Shown here in pieces: positions 17,954-26,965 of a stretch of 64,000 nucleotides of DNA. The notes under the pieces are model-generated. The model was not told where the DNA came from and did no database searches. It was given only the letters and a program-made list of their open reading frames with translations. A program made the position numbers and the translations under genes. Each line of letters starts with the position of its first letter. Within the stretch, counting starts at the first letter, position 1. Origin of the DNA: Candidatus Cloacimonadota bacterium (GTDB lineage: Bacteria > Cloacimonadota > Cloacimonadia > Cloacimonadales > Cloacimonadaceae); NCBI GenBank assembly GCA_030154085.1, contig JASKKR010000006.1, positions 1-64,000 of the forward strand, written 5' to 3'.

Positions 17954-20900
17954 ATGTTTTTAGCAGATCTATCCATAGACAGACCCGTTTTGGTCACCAT
18001 GGCCATCATGGTCTTCATCGTCTTTGGTGCCATGGCCTATATGAATATGCCGCTGAATCTATTGCCGGATGCGGAATTGCCCTTTGTCTCGGTGATGACG
18101 GTCTATGCAGGAGCTGGTCCCCGTGAGGTGGAAACTCAAGTAACCGACAAGATTGAGGAGGCGGTGGCAACTGTCCCACAAATTGACTATATCCAGAGCT
18201 ATTCTATCGAAAATATGTCTATCGTATTGGTGGCATTCCAGCTGGATAAAGATATCAACGTGGCAAGTGCTGAAGTAAAAGACAAAGTGGATGCCACTTT
18301 ACGCGATATGCCAGAAGGAGTCGAACGTCCCTCTGTACAGAAGTTTGATTTCAGTAGCTTCCCCTTCATGGATCTGGTTCTTACTGGAGATATGGACCCA
18401 CGCGAGCTCTATGACCTGGCAGATGGTCCTTTAAAGGAGAGAATTTCCCAGATCAAGGGCGTGGCACAAGTAAGCCTCTCCGGTGGCGCAATTCGTGAAG
18501 TCACCGTTGAAGTGCCAAACCGCGTAGTTTTCCAAAACAATGTGTCCTTGGCACAGCTCAATCAGATTCTTGCTGCTCAGAATATGGATATGCCCGCTGG
18601 AACTTTCAGCCGTGGTACGCAAGACTATTCTGTGCGTTTTAAAGGTGAATTTTCAAGTGTAGAAGAGATTGCCAATATGCAGATCCCAACCATGAAGGGA
18701 CCCAAAAAGCTTAATGAGCTGGGTGCAGTGATGGATGCACAGGAAAAGATCACCCAAAAAGCTACCTACTTCAATGTGGCAGAGAAACTGCATAACGACA
18801 ATATCGTGCGGCTCTCCATCACCAGTAGTTCCGATGGGAATGTGGTGAGCATTGCCGAAGAAGTAATCAAAGCTTTACCGGAATTGCGCAAGGACCTGCC
18901 CGAGGGTACCAGTCTGGAGATCATCTGGGATAGCAGCGAATTTACGCTCGCTACCGTGAGTGATACGCTGAATACAATCTGGTTGGGCATCCTGTTGACC
19001 GGCTTGGTCCTCTTCCTCTTCCTGCATGATCTACGCTCGACTTTGATTGTGGCACTCTCCATGCCAATCTCCATCATCTCCACCTTTATCTTCCTGCAAG
19101 CCTCAGGTTTCACCCTGAATATGCTCACTCTAACCGGATTTTCCACGGCGGTGGGCATCCTGGTGACAAACTCGGTGGTGGTGATCGAGAATATTTTCCG
19201 ACACAAGGATATGGGCAATAACAGAAAAGAAGCCTCGCGCATTGGTACATCCGAGATCACGGTGGCGGTGTTAGCTTCAGCTATGACCAACATCGTGGTC
19301 TTTTTGCCCATCGCCTCTATGAGCTCCTTGATTGGTGGATACCTAAAGGAATTTGCCTTGACCGTAACCTTTGCTACGATCTTCTCTCTGATCTCGAGTT
19401 TCACCATCGTTCCTATGCTGGCGTCACGCATTATTCCTAAGGAGAAGCATGACAGCAAATTTGGCTTGAGATTCGATGCCATTTTCGATAAGTTTACGAT
19501 GTTCTATCAACGCTTTATGAGAGGAGTTTTGCGTAGTAAAGGCAGGAGTATTGGAATCCTGGCACTTTCTCTCTTACTACTGCTCGGCTCACTATTATTA
19601 GTCCCAAGTTTAGGCTTTGAACTCATGCCTCAGATGGACCAAGGCGATCTCACCATCAGTATTGAACTACCCGAAGGTGTGAACCTTGATCAAACCACTA
19701 AAGTGGTCAAAGAAGTGAATGAGCGCTTGGCAAAATATGAAGAGATCGAACATGTAGTATCCAGTATCGGAAGTCAAGGTTTCATCGATGTTGCCACCAA
19801 TTTGGCCAGCTCAGATGTGAAGCTAGTTGATGCTGATCTGCGCGATCGCACCACTTTGGAAATGGCAGGCATCCTGACCAAGGAACTGGCAGATATTCCA
19901 AATGCTGTGATTAAAGTGAGCGACCAGAGCGGCATGAGCATGGGCGGCATGGGCGGCAGCGGAGTAAGCTTTTATCTGCAAGGGCAGGATCAGGAAGTGC
20001 TGGAAGCAATGAAGTTTGACGTGATGGATCAAATCCGGGATATCCCCGGCTTGGTAAACATAGATTCCAGCTCGCGCCCCGGTACGGCAGAACTGACCTT
20101 ATATCCCCGTCGTGATCGTATGGCCGAGATTGGCGCCACCGTCTTTGACTTGGCTACGGCACTCAGAACCAGCATCGAAGGCATGGTTACCACATATTAC
20201 CGTGAAGGCGGCAATCAATATGACATCCGTCTGACCTTGCCCGAAGCGGATGTAGATCATCCGGATAAACTGATGAACCTTTCTCTGATCATCAACGGCA
20301 AGCCCTACTTACTTTCCCAATTGGTGGAAATGGACTTTGGCGTAGGTGTGAACCAGAGACTACACATTGATCGCTATAAATCCATCGAGATTTCTGGTAA
20401 TGTGGCAAATGGCTATTCGGCTGGACCAATTCAGACTGAGATTACTCGTCGTGTTGACGAGCTCAATCTGCCTAGTGGTTACCAGATTCGTTGGGGACAG
20501 CAAGCTGAGATGCTAAATGACACTATGACCGATATGATCAGAGCTTTCATTTTAGCAGTTCTGCTCACCTATATGCTGCTAGCAGCAATCCTCGAAAGCT
20601 TTGCTCAACCGCTGATCATCCTTGCCACAGTACCTTTGGCCATCATCGGCGTGATCTTGGCACTATTTATATCTGGCATCAGCATAAACATGTTTTCCAT
20701 GCTAGCCATAATAATGTTAGTTGGCATTGTGGTAAATAACGCTATATTAATATTAGACTATGTTAATATTAAGCGTAAAGAAGGTATGAGTTCGCACGAC
20801 GCACTTTTGGAAGCTGGGAAACAGAAACTGAGACCAATCGTTATGAGTACTATCTCGATCATATTTGGGATGATTCCCATGGCCTTAGGAACCGGTTCTG

Positions 20901-21037
20901 CAGGACGTGAATTCCGTATGTCTATGGGTATCGTATCCATCGGTGGATTGGTCGTTTCTACTCTCATGACTCTGATTGTAATTCCTGCGTTTTACTACCT
21001 TACCACGCGTAACGAAAGGCAAAAAGGAGATGCGTGA
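17954..21037 (+). CDS. RND-family multidrug efflux transporter with altered proton-relay residues
   Basis: This 1027-residue inner-membrane pump has the full HAE-RND layout: 12 predicted membrane segments with two large periplasmic loops. The N-terminus (FLADLSIDRPVLVTMAIMV) and the FSMLAIIMLVGIVVNNAILI region in TM10 are typical. In TM4, AcrB-type pumps have two Asp for proton relay; here the equivalent stretch reads VGILVTNSVVVIEN, with Thr-Asn instead. The TM10 Lys is Asn (VVNNAIL). A Gly/Met-rich stretch near residue 655 (GMSMGGMGGSG) lies in the second porter loop. Coupling ion and substrates cannot be predicted. The operon order is tetR-tolC-adaptor-pump. Confidence 0.95.
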   Translation: MFLADLSIDRPVLVTMAIMVFIVFGAMAYMNMPLNLLPDAELPFVSVMTVYAGAGPREVETQVTDKIEEAVATVPQIDYIQSYSIENMSIVLVAFQLDKDINVASAEVKDKVDATLRDMPEGVERPSVQKFDFSSFPFMDLVLTGDMDPRELYDLADGPLKERISQIKGVAQVSLSGGAIREVTVEVPNRVVFQNNVSLAQLNQILAAQNMDMPAGTFSRGTQDYSVRFKGEFSSVEEIANMQIPTMKGPKKLNELGAVMDAQEKITQKATYFNVAEKLHNDNIVRLSITSSSDGNVVSIAEEVIKALPELRKDLPEGTSLEIIWDSSEFTLATVSDTLNTIWLGILLTGLVLFLFLHDLRSTLIVALSMPISIISTFIFLQASGFTLNMLTLTGFSTAVGILVTNSVVVIENIFRHKDMGNNRKEASRIGTSEITVAVLASAMTNIVVFLPIASMSSLIGGYLKEFALTVTFATIFSLISSFTIVPMLASRIIPKEKHDSKFGLRFDAIFDKFTMFYQRFMRGVLRSKGRSIGILALSLLLLLGSLLLVPSLGFELMPQMDQGDLTISIELPEGVNLDQTTKVVKEVNERLAKYEEIEHVVSSIGSQGFIDVATNLASSDVKLVDADLRDRTTLEMAGILTKELADIPNAVIKVSDQSGMSMGGMGGSGVSFYLQGQDQEVLEAMKFDVMDQIRDIPGLVNIDSSSRPGTAELTLYPRRDRMAEIGATVFDLATALRTSIEGMVTTYYREGGNQYDIRLTLPEADVDHPDKLMNLSLIINGKPYLLSQLVEMDFGVGVNQRLHIDRYKSIEISGNVANGYSAGPIQTEITRRVDELNLPSGYQIRWGQQAEMLNDTMTDMIRAFILAVLLTYMLLAAILESFAQPLIILATVPLAIIGVILALFISGISINMFSMLAIIMLVGIVVNNAILILDYVNIKRKEGMSSHDALLEAGKQKLRPIVMSTISIIFGMIPMALGTGSAGREFRMSMGIVSIGGLVVSTLMTLIVIPAFYYLTTRNERQKGDA

Positions 21038-21546
21038 TGAGCAGAATCATTAAGTTAACCAGTGCTACCATGTTAGTGGTACTCTTTACTGTCGGTTTAG
21101 CAGGATGCTTTGGCAATTTTGCAGCAACACGTAAGATTTATGATTACAATCAAAGTTTTTCTGGCAAATGGCAAAACCAGGTTGTGTTTTGGGTAATGAA
21201 TATTGTGCCAGTTTATCTCGTTGGTGGAGTTCTGGATGTCCTGGTTTTCAATACAATTGAATTCTGGTCTGGGAACAATCCAATTGCTATGGCACCCGGT
21301 GAAGAAGTGATCAAATATTTTTCCCAAGATGGTAAGAATTTAAAGATCACTATCCGTCAGAATGAAGTTATCGTAGAAGACCCTGCAAACCCTGATCAAG
21401 AGTTTGAGCTTAACTACAAACCCTTGGAAAAAGCGTGGTATTATCAATCCGAAACAGGACCAGTAAAAATCGCCAGCCTCTCTGAGGATAAAGCTGATTT
21501 TTATATGCCCTCCGGAAAAGTGCATACCTTAGTAAAACCTCAATAA
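21037..21546 (+). CDS. DUF3332-like lipoprotein
   Basis: This 169-residue protein has a lipoprotein signal with lipobox VGLAGCFG. The middle carries a hydrophobic segment, VVFWVMNIVPVYLVGGVLDVLVFN, abridged here as VVFWVMNIVPVY, followed by TIEFWSGNNP. This pattern matches the DUF3332 family of small envelope proteins of unknown function. ATG 21037 overlaps the pump stop as TGATG and has AGGAG seven bases upstream; a GTG one codon earlier is less likely. Its tight link to the RND operon suggests an accessory envelope role, but the family also occurs elsewhere, so co-function is inferred only. Confidence 0.82.
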   Translation: MSRIIKLTSATMLVVLFTVGLAGCFGNFAATRKIYDYNQSFSGKWQNQVVFWVMNIVPVYLVGGVLDVLVFNTIEFWSGNNPIAMAPGEEVIKYFSQDGKNLKITIRQNEVIVEDPANPDQEFELNYKPLEKAWYYQSETGPVKIASLSEDKADFYMPSGKVHTLVKPQ

Positions 21547-21556
21547 GGAATACGTA

Positions 21557-21787
21557 ATGATCGACAAAACAAAACTCGCAGCCATTCTAGAAAAGGTTCG
21601 CCCCTCCATCCAGGCTGATGGCGGTGACGTGGAACTAGTAAATATCCGCGATGATGACGTGGTAGAAGTACGCCTCAAGGGAGCCTGTAATGGCTGTCCC
21701 ATGGCGGCTCTCACTCTCAAAGCCGGAATCGAAAGAATCATCAAAGAAGAAATGCCTGAGGTCGCAGAAGTGGTCTCAGTGCAGTAA
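21557..21787 (+). CDS. NifU C-terminal-domain protein (iron-sulfur cluster carrier)
   Basis: This 76-residue protein is a stand-alone NifU/NfuA C-terminal domain. It has VRPSIQADGGDVELV and the metal-binding CNGCPMA motif, CxxC. Such proteins carry or transfer [4Fe-4S] clusters to client enzymes. AAGGAA precedes the ATG by six bases. It follows the DUF3332-like gene by ten bases and is the last gene before the terminator at 21805, so it is probably co-transcribed with the efflux operon although its function is unrelated. Confidence 0.95.
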   Translation: MIDKTKLAAILEKVRPSIQADGGDVELVNIRDDDVVEVRLKGACNGCPMAALTLKAGIERIIKEEMPEVAEVVSVQ

Positions 21788-21804
21788 TATTTCCTCGAAC
21801 AACA

Positions 21805-21839
21805 CCCCCCTAAGGCATTTTGCCCAAGGGGGGTTTTTT
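21805..21839 (+). terminator. Rho-independent terminator of the efflux-nifU operon
   Basis: The arms CCCCCCT (21805-21811) and AGGGGGG (21827-21833), with an inner GGC/GCC pair, form a strong hairpin. Six T follow at 21834-21839. It lies 18 bases after the nifU-like stop codon. Confidence 0.92.
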
Positions 21840-22283
21840 CTGGCTAAATGATATAAAATCTGCGGATAAAGCTAGGATGCTGATCATTCAATTATATCAT
21901 CAAGATTATCTATAGTAACTTTTTACTCCGACTATATCACGGATTAGATCCTCAAATACAGAGGCTGCAAAGGGATTATTTGCTTGACAATTTCAGCAAT
22001 TCAGCATTTAAGGCATTATATCAATGCTGAGTTCCTACGTGGCAGAAGGATATCTAATACACTCAATAATCCAGAGTCATGATAGAGTATGGATTACCGT
22101 TGAGAGGTATATATCTTTGCTGGTTGCAATGATAATTTTTGTTTCCTTGTTGTTTGTTGCTTGTACCTGTGAATATGCTTTCGCATTGGACACTACATAC
22201 AGAGGAAGCAAGGGCAACTGGAAGCGCTATAATCAAGTTTATCCTTGGAAGGATAAAACTATGCTTGTATTTTAATAGAGAAA
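21840..22283. other. Intergenic region upstream of the MATE gene
   Basis: About 440 bases with no supported gene. A TTGACA box lies at 21984-21989, and an ATTATA element at 22015-22020 is too far from it (25 bases) to be a standard pair. An 83-codon frame at 22024-22275 contains one hydrophobic stretch but has no ribosome binding site and no family resemblance. Confidence 0.45.
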
Positions 22284-23672
22284 ATGAAAGAAAATAAAAT
22301 ATACGTTTTGGAAAGCATGCCCGTGCCTCGGGCAATAATGAATCTGGCCATCCCCACCGTGCTGAGCATGTTGGTGAGCATCCTATACAATCTCACGGAT
22401 ACTTTCTTTATTGGCAAGTTAAACGATGCCTATCAGGTGGCGGCAGTATCGATTTCAATGCCGCTATTTACGTTGCAAATGGCAATGGCAGGGATTTTTG
22501 GAATTGGTGGCGGTAGTTATCTCTCGCGGCTTTTAGGACAAAGAGATATGGAAGCTGCTAAAGAGGCTTTGGCAACGTCGGTTTTTTCGGCGATGTTACT
22601 AGCGGTTGTCTTGTCGATTGGGGGAATCCTAAGTATCCCTTGGTTCTTTAAACTGGTAGGAGCTACTGGGATTACTCTGGAATATGCCTCCGACTATATG
22701 CTATATATCCTAATTGGTTCTCCCTTAATCCTGTTAAAGTTTACTTTGGTACAATTACTTCGTGCCGAAGGGGCAGCCAAAGAGTCTATGATCGGACTTT
22801 TTATAGGCACAGGCATGAATATCATGCTGGATCCTCTTTTCATCTTTGTCTTTGATATGGGAGTAACTGGTGCCGCGGTAGCTACTGTCTTGGGCAATGG
22901 ATTTGGTTTGCTCTACTATGCACTGTTTTATATCCGCAAGAAGAGTTTGGTAACGCTTACCTTCAAGCATATGCACCTGCGCTGGCAGTGTTACAAGGAA
23001 ATCCTCAAGATCGGAATTCCGGCTTCACTCTCGCAAATAATGCTAAGTGTGGGAAATACTATCGGCTTCCGCTTGGCCTCCGGATATTCGGATTTCCATG
23101 TAGCTTCGATGGGCGTAGCTTCCAGAGTATTTACCATTCCCATCTTCATCTTTATCGGCATTTCAACCGGGATACAGGCTTTAGTGGGCTTTACCTACGG
23201 GGCGCATAATTACCAACGCATGAAAGAGACCATCCGAACCTCTGTATTGATCACCCTGAGCTGCAGTGCAGTACTTACTTTGATTTTTGCTCTCTTCCCC
23301 AGAGAACTGATCATGATCTTCATCAAGGATCAAAACATTGTAGATATTGGTACCTTAATCCTACATGCTTACGTTTTTGCCATCCCGATTGCCTCTGTGG
23401 GGATGATCATGATGACCAGTCTTCAAGCGATGGGAAAAGCTTTGCCTGCTTTGATCGTTTCCCTCTCCCGCCAAGGTATCATGTATATCCCGTCGATCAT
23501 TATCTTAAATAAGCTATTCCAATTTGAGGGTTTGATTTTTGCCATGCCCTTAGCTGATCTTTTAACTACTATGCTGAGTACAACGTTGCTTATAATAATC
23601 ATCAAAAAGCTCGACATTCCCCAGCAAAAAGCTATGGATCTCAAAGCCGAAACTGTTGTAACTGAATCTTGA
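22284..23672 (+). CDS. MATE-family efflux transporter
   Basis: This 462-residue membrane protein has 12 predicted helices in two halves. The N-terminal NLAIPTVLSMLVSILYNLTD followed by TFFIGKLND is the family hallmark. Such proteins exchange cations (Na+ or H+) for drugs or metabolites across the inner membrane. It is a single gene between a gene-poor stretch and the convergent era gene. The substrate cannot be read from the sequence. Confidence 0.95.
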   Translation: MKENKIYVLESMPVPRAIMNLAIPTVLSMLVSILYNLTDTFFIGKLNDAYQVAAVSISMPLFTLQMAMAGIFGIGGGSYLSRLLGQRDMEAAKEALATSVFSAMLLAVVLSIGGILSIPWFFKLVGATGITLEYASDYMLYILIGSPLILLKFTLVQLLRAEGAAKESMIGLFIGTGMNIMLDPLFIFVFDMGVTGAAVATVLGNGFGLLYYALFYIRKKSLVTLTFKHMHLRWQCYKEILKIGIPASLSQIMLSVGNTIGFRLASGYSDFHVASMGVASRVFTIPIFIFIGISTGIQALVGFTYGAHNYQRMKETIRTSVLITLSCSAVLTLIFALFPRELIMIFIKDQNIVDIGTLILHAYVFAIPIASVGMIMMTSLQAMGKALPALIVSLSRQGIMYIPSIIILNKLFQFEGLIFAMPLADLLTTMLSTTLLIIIIKKLDIPQQKAMDLKAETVVTES

Positions 23673-23789
23673 GTTGAGAATTAAGCCCAGCTGTAGCAGT
23701 GCATTATGTTTGTCAAAACTCTATCACCTGCTTTCGAGTAATAGTCCGGATGCATAAATTGAAAAGTTCCGATAGTGGAGGTTTCGGAA

Positions 23790-23878
23790 TGCAGTTCACA
23801 AAGCTGTAACTCCTTATTTTCTCGTTTCTTGCTCACTTCTCAAATGGGCGAGAAACGGGGGAGGCATCAAGTGTGCTG
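23790..23878 (+). repeat. Dispersed intergenic stem-loop repeat, copy B
   Basis: This copy lies between the convergent MATE and era genes. It has GCAGTTCACAAAGCTGTAAC, then hairpin arms CTCGTTTCTTGCTC and GGGCGAGAAACGGG, then GAGGCATCAAGTGTGC. It lacks the GCAAGCATTTAG end seen in copies A and C, so it is 3' truncated or diverged. Confidence 0.85.
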
Positions 23879-23916
23879 CAAAATCGTACGTTAGAGTCCT
23901 ATTTTAAATCGGATAA

Positions 23917-24804
23917 TCATTCAAATCCCAATTCTTTCAAAGCCAGCGGTTTCTTTCGCCAATTAGGATTGATCTTGACAAAGAGATGAATATCCACAGG
24001 AAAATCCAAGAATTCGCTGAGACGAGTCTGCGCATATTCGCGGATCCTTTTGAGGTTTGCCCCACCTTTACCGATGATGATAGGCTTTTGGCTTTGACGC
24101 TCGACCCAAATCACGGCATCAACTATCACTTTCTGAGGAGTTTCTTTATAGTTTTCAATGAGTACAGCTGTAGCATAAGGAATCTCTTCTTCAAAGAGAT
24201 GAAAGATCGCTTCCCGAATAAGTTCTTTGGCAAAGAAACGCATGGGTAGATCAGAGAGTTGGTCTTCATCATAGTAGGGCTCATGGTAGGGAATGTAATA
24301 TATTATGCTTTGTTTTAGCTCCTCAATCCCAATACCAAGTCGGGCTGAGATAAAGTGAGAACGTTCTACGACTGGTGGTAATTTCTGAATGAAGTAATCC
24401 CGATCGATCTCTTCGACAAGGTCTATCTTATTGAAGACAGCGATGACTGGGCATTTTAGATTCTTTATTAGATCCAGCACTTCGAGATCATAGTCCGTAG
24501 GGAAGCTTTGAATCTGGGTCATGAAAAGAAGAAGATCCACGTCTTTAAAGCTTTCGCTGATATATCTTGCCATGCGCTCTTGCATCTCATAACGTGGTTT
24601 GAGATAGCCTGGAGTGTCGATGAAAATGACTTGATGATCTAAAGTATTCCAGATTCCTTTGATGGCATAGCGGGTGGTCTGAGGTTTAGGAGAGGTAATG
24701 GATAGATCTTCTCCCAAGATGCGATTCATCAAGGTGGATTTCCCGGTATTAGGACGCCCAATGATGCTCACGAAACCACTTCTGAAGTTAGCTTTATTTT
24801 CCAT
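23917..24804 (-). CDS. era: GTPase Era
   Basis: The ribosome-assembly GTPase that binds the 3' end of 16S rRNA, 295 residues. GTPase motifs are GRPNTGKST (G1), DTPG (G3) and NKID (G4). The C-terminal KH domain contains IIIGKGGANLKRI. ATG 24804 begins the conserved N-terminus; an ATG at 24834 would add ten unrelated residues and sits two bases from an AAAGGA. A perfect 22-base palindrome lies between these two candidate starts (24811-24832), which may affect translation. It follows the aminotransferase gene in the same orientation. Confidence 0.96.
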   Translation of the reverse strand: MENKANFRSGFVSIIGRPNTGKSTLMNRILGEDLSITSPKPQTTRYAIKGIWNTLDHQVIFIDTPGYLKPRYEMQERMARYISESFKDVDLLLFMTQIQSFPTDYDLEVLDLIKNLKCPVIAVFNKIDLVEEIDRDYFIQKLPPVVERSHFISARLGIGIEELKQSIIYYIPYHEPYYDEDQLSDLPMRFFAKELIREAIFHLFEEEIPYATAVLIENYKETPQKVIVDAVIWVERQSQKPIIIGKGGANLKRIREYAQTRLSEFLDFPVDIHLFVKINPNWRKKPLALKELGFE

Positions 24805-24810
24805 AATCAA

Positions 24811-24832
24811 GGGCGGACAGATCTGTCCGCCC
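24811..24832. repeat. Perfect 22-base palindrome just upstream of era
   Basis: Eleven bases, GGGCGGACAGA, are followed at once by their exact reverse complement. In RNA this can form a strong hairpin between the stop of the aminotransferase gene and the era ATG at 24804. No T run follows, so it is a poor terminator. It may be a translational control element, a protein-binding site or an inserted repeat. Confidence 0.7.
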
Positions 24833-24846
24833 ATATCCTTTGATTG

Positions 24847-26088
24847 TTAAAGGGTTGAGAATACGTCTTTAATGATTTGCACGCATTCTGCCAGTTGTTC
24901 TTTAGTAATCACCAGAGGCGGTGCCAGACGTATAATGTGGCGATGGGTAGGTTTGCAAAGCAGACCTTTTTCTTTGAGCATAAGGCAAATATCCCAGGCT
25001 TCCACACCATCTTTTGGCTCTACCACAATGGCATTGAGCAATCCGCGACCGCGTACCTGCTTGATCATCGGATGCTTCAGAGCTGAAAGTTCGGCGCGGA
25101 AATATTCACCCAATTCATAGGCGCGTTCAGCCAGATTTTCATCACGGACGACTTCGAGAGCAGCTTTGGCTACTGCACATGCCAGCGGAAATCCGCCAAA
25201 AGTTGAGCCGTGTTGACCAGGCTTGAAAAGCAACATGATGTCTTTATCTGCCAAGACTGCCGAGACAGGAATCACTCCTCCTGAAATAGCCTTGCCCAGA
25301 ATCAGTATGTCCGGACGAACGTTGTCATAGTCGCTTGCCAGAAGCTTTCCGGTGCGGGCGATACCGGTCTGGACTTCGTCGGCAATGAGCAGGACATTGT
25401 GCTGTTTGCAGATATCGTAGCAAGCTTTGAGATAGCCATCATCAGGGACAAAGACACCAGCTTCACCTTGGATTGGCTCTACGATGAATGCAGCGACGTT
25501 TTTGCCATTTTCTTCCAGGTATTCTTTGAGCGCTTGAGGATCATTATATGGTACCTTCACTATGCCAGGGAGGAAAGGTCCAAAGCCTTCATAACAATCA
25601 GGATCAGAAGAGGCTGACACGATAGCCAAAGTGCGGCCATGGAAATTGTTCTCAGCAAAGACGATGATCGCATTGCCATCTTCTACACCTTTTGTATTGT
25701 ATGCCCATTTACGAGCAAGCTTCATGGCGGTTTCCACACCTTCTGCACCGCTATTCATCGGTAATACCATGTCATAGCCAAAGAATTCAGTTACGAATTT
25801 TTCAAATTCACCCAGCTTGTTATTGTAAAAAGCGCGAGAAGTAAGAGTAAGTTCTTGGGCTTGGTCGCAAAGAGCTTTGATAATATGAGGATGGCAGTGA
25901 CCTTGATTTACAGCAGAATATGCTGACAAAAAATCGTAATAGCGGTTTCCTTCCGGATCCCAAACAAAGACCCCTTCCCCTTTTGCCAGTACTACTGGCA
26001 GGGGATGATAGTTGTGAGCACCGTATTTTTCTTCCAGCTCCATCGCTTCGCGAGAGCTTATAGTTCCATACGTTAAGTTTTCGGACAT
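24847..26088 (-). CDS. rocD: Ornithine--oxo-acid aminotransferase (class III PLP enzyme)
   Basis: This 413-residue enzyme is a class III aminotransferase closest in pattern to ornithine delta-aminotransferases, which link ornithine to glutamate semialdehyde and so to proline or glutamate. Visible motifs are YDFLSAYSAVNQGHCHP, ENNFHGRTLAIVSAS, IADEVQTGIARTG with the PLP-contacting Asp, and LGKAISGG with the Schiff-base Lys. An amino-acid fermenting lifestyle fits. Related acetylornithine or lysine aminotransferases are less likely given the YSAVNQGH and SRAFYN stretches. It is followed by era in the same direction. Confidence 0.92.
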   Translation of the reverse strand: MSENLTYGTISSREAMELEEKYGAHNYHPLPVVLAKGEGVFVWDPEGNRYYDFLSAYSAVNQGHCHPHIIKALCDQAQELTLTSRAFYNNKLGEFEKFVTEFFGYDMVLPMNSGAEGVETAMKLARKWAYNTKGVEDGNAIIVFAENNFHGRTLAIVSASSDPDCYEGFGPFLPGIVKVPYNDPQALKEYLEENGKNVAAFIVEPIQGEAGVFVPDDGYLKACYDICKQHNVLLIADEVQTGIARTGKLLASDYDNVRPDILILGKAISGGVIPVSAVLADKDIMLLFKPGQHGSTFGGFPLACAVAKAALEVVRDENLAERAYELGEYFRAELSALKHPMIKQVRGRGLLNAIVVEPKDGVEAWDICLMLKEKGLLCKPTHRHIIRLAPPLVITKEQLAECVQIIKDVFSTL

Positions 26089-26413
26089 TATTCCTCCATC
26101 TATTATTTTATCAAATTCACTTATTTTAGGTCACTCATTCCTGATTCTCTTTAACTGTCAAGCACAATCATTAGCTTAGATATTGGGCACATTATCAGAT
26201 ACCATTGAATATATTGGAGTGGAACAAAGCTCCATATTATAAAGGTGGTGCTGTATTATCGAGCATTTGAATGCAGCTCAGAAAACAGATACCTTGTATG
26301 CTTATTTCCGATTTGAGAATGCAACAAACTTTTTCATGAATGAAATGGATATTATTGTGATAATCTTAATTAAGAGGTGGTAAGATAGAGGATAGATGGC
26401 AAAAATAAGAGTA
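26089..26413. other. Intergenic region, nothing recognised
   Basis: About 325 AT-rich bases between the aminotransferase start and the stop of the lipoprotein gene. No gene, terminator or repeat copy is seen. It should contain the promoter of the aminotransferase gene on the minus strand. Confidence 0.5.
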
Positions 26414-26953
26414 TTAATTCGAAGCAGCTGTGAAGATCCGGGTAGTTTGTTTATCAATCTCTATGGGCACGGCTGTTAGGTAATAGATGTTGTTGTGATC
26501 ATCACGAATTCTAAGATCATAATACCCAGGATTAAGGCTACAGACAAAATTATCACCAGTCTGAAGATAATGGTCTAAAAGATTTCCCGAATATGAATTT
26601 GTGCCCGCGGAAGCAACGTATAAAAAGCGAATCTCACGAGGGCTACTATTGTAAAGATTTAAGGAACCGCAATTCGCTTCCAAACTGACATAGCGCGTTC
26701 CCGCAGTGTTAAGCTCAATCTGGATGTCTCCAGGAAGGATGTGCAAACCTTCATAGGAGAGATTGACTACACGAGGGTATGAAACGCTAATATAGATTGT
26801 ATTTCCAGGGCTAATAAAGCGCTTTGAATCATAGTCCAATCTGACCCAAGCCTCTTCACTACTATTGTTTTTAACTGCTATCTCAGCATCAGAATAACAG
26901 GCGCCAATGAAGAGCATCATCAGCGCCATCAAGGACATGATTATAATTCTCAT
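26414..26953 (-). CDS. Predicted lipoprotein of unknown function
   Basis: This 179-residue protein has an N-terminal signal sequence with lipobox LFIGAC, so it should be a lipid-anchored envelope protein. The rest is rich in beta-type residues, with alternating hydrophobics and many Asn, Ser and Tyr, suggesting a beta-sandwich. No family was recognised. It follows clpX by 12 bases, so it may be read from the clpP-clpX operon, although no functional tie is implied. Confidence 0.75.
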   Translation of the reverse strand: MRIIIMSLMALMMLFIGACYSDAEIAVKNNSSEEAWVRLDYDSKRFISPGNTIYISVSYPRVVNLSYEGLHILPGDIQIELNTAGTRYVSLEANCGSLNLYNSSPREIRFLYVASAGTNSYSGNLLDHYLQTGDNFVCSLNPGYYDLRIRDDHNNIYYLTAVPIEIDKQTTRIFTAASN

Positions 26954-26965
26954 GAGTATATTCTA

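Noticed and set aside
18766-19482. A 238-codon minus-strand frame in the RND pump gene
   Set aside because: Antisense to conserved membrane segments; composition reflects the reverse of hydrophobic codons.
22024-22275. An 83-codon frame with one hydrophobic stretch before the MATE gene
   Set aside because: No ribosome binding site, no family pattern, and a weak context in AT-rich spacer DNA.
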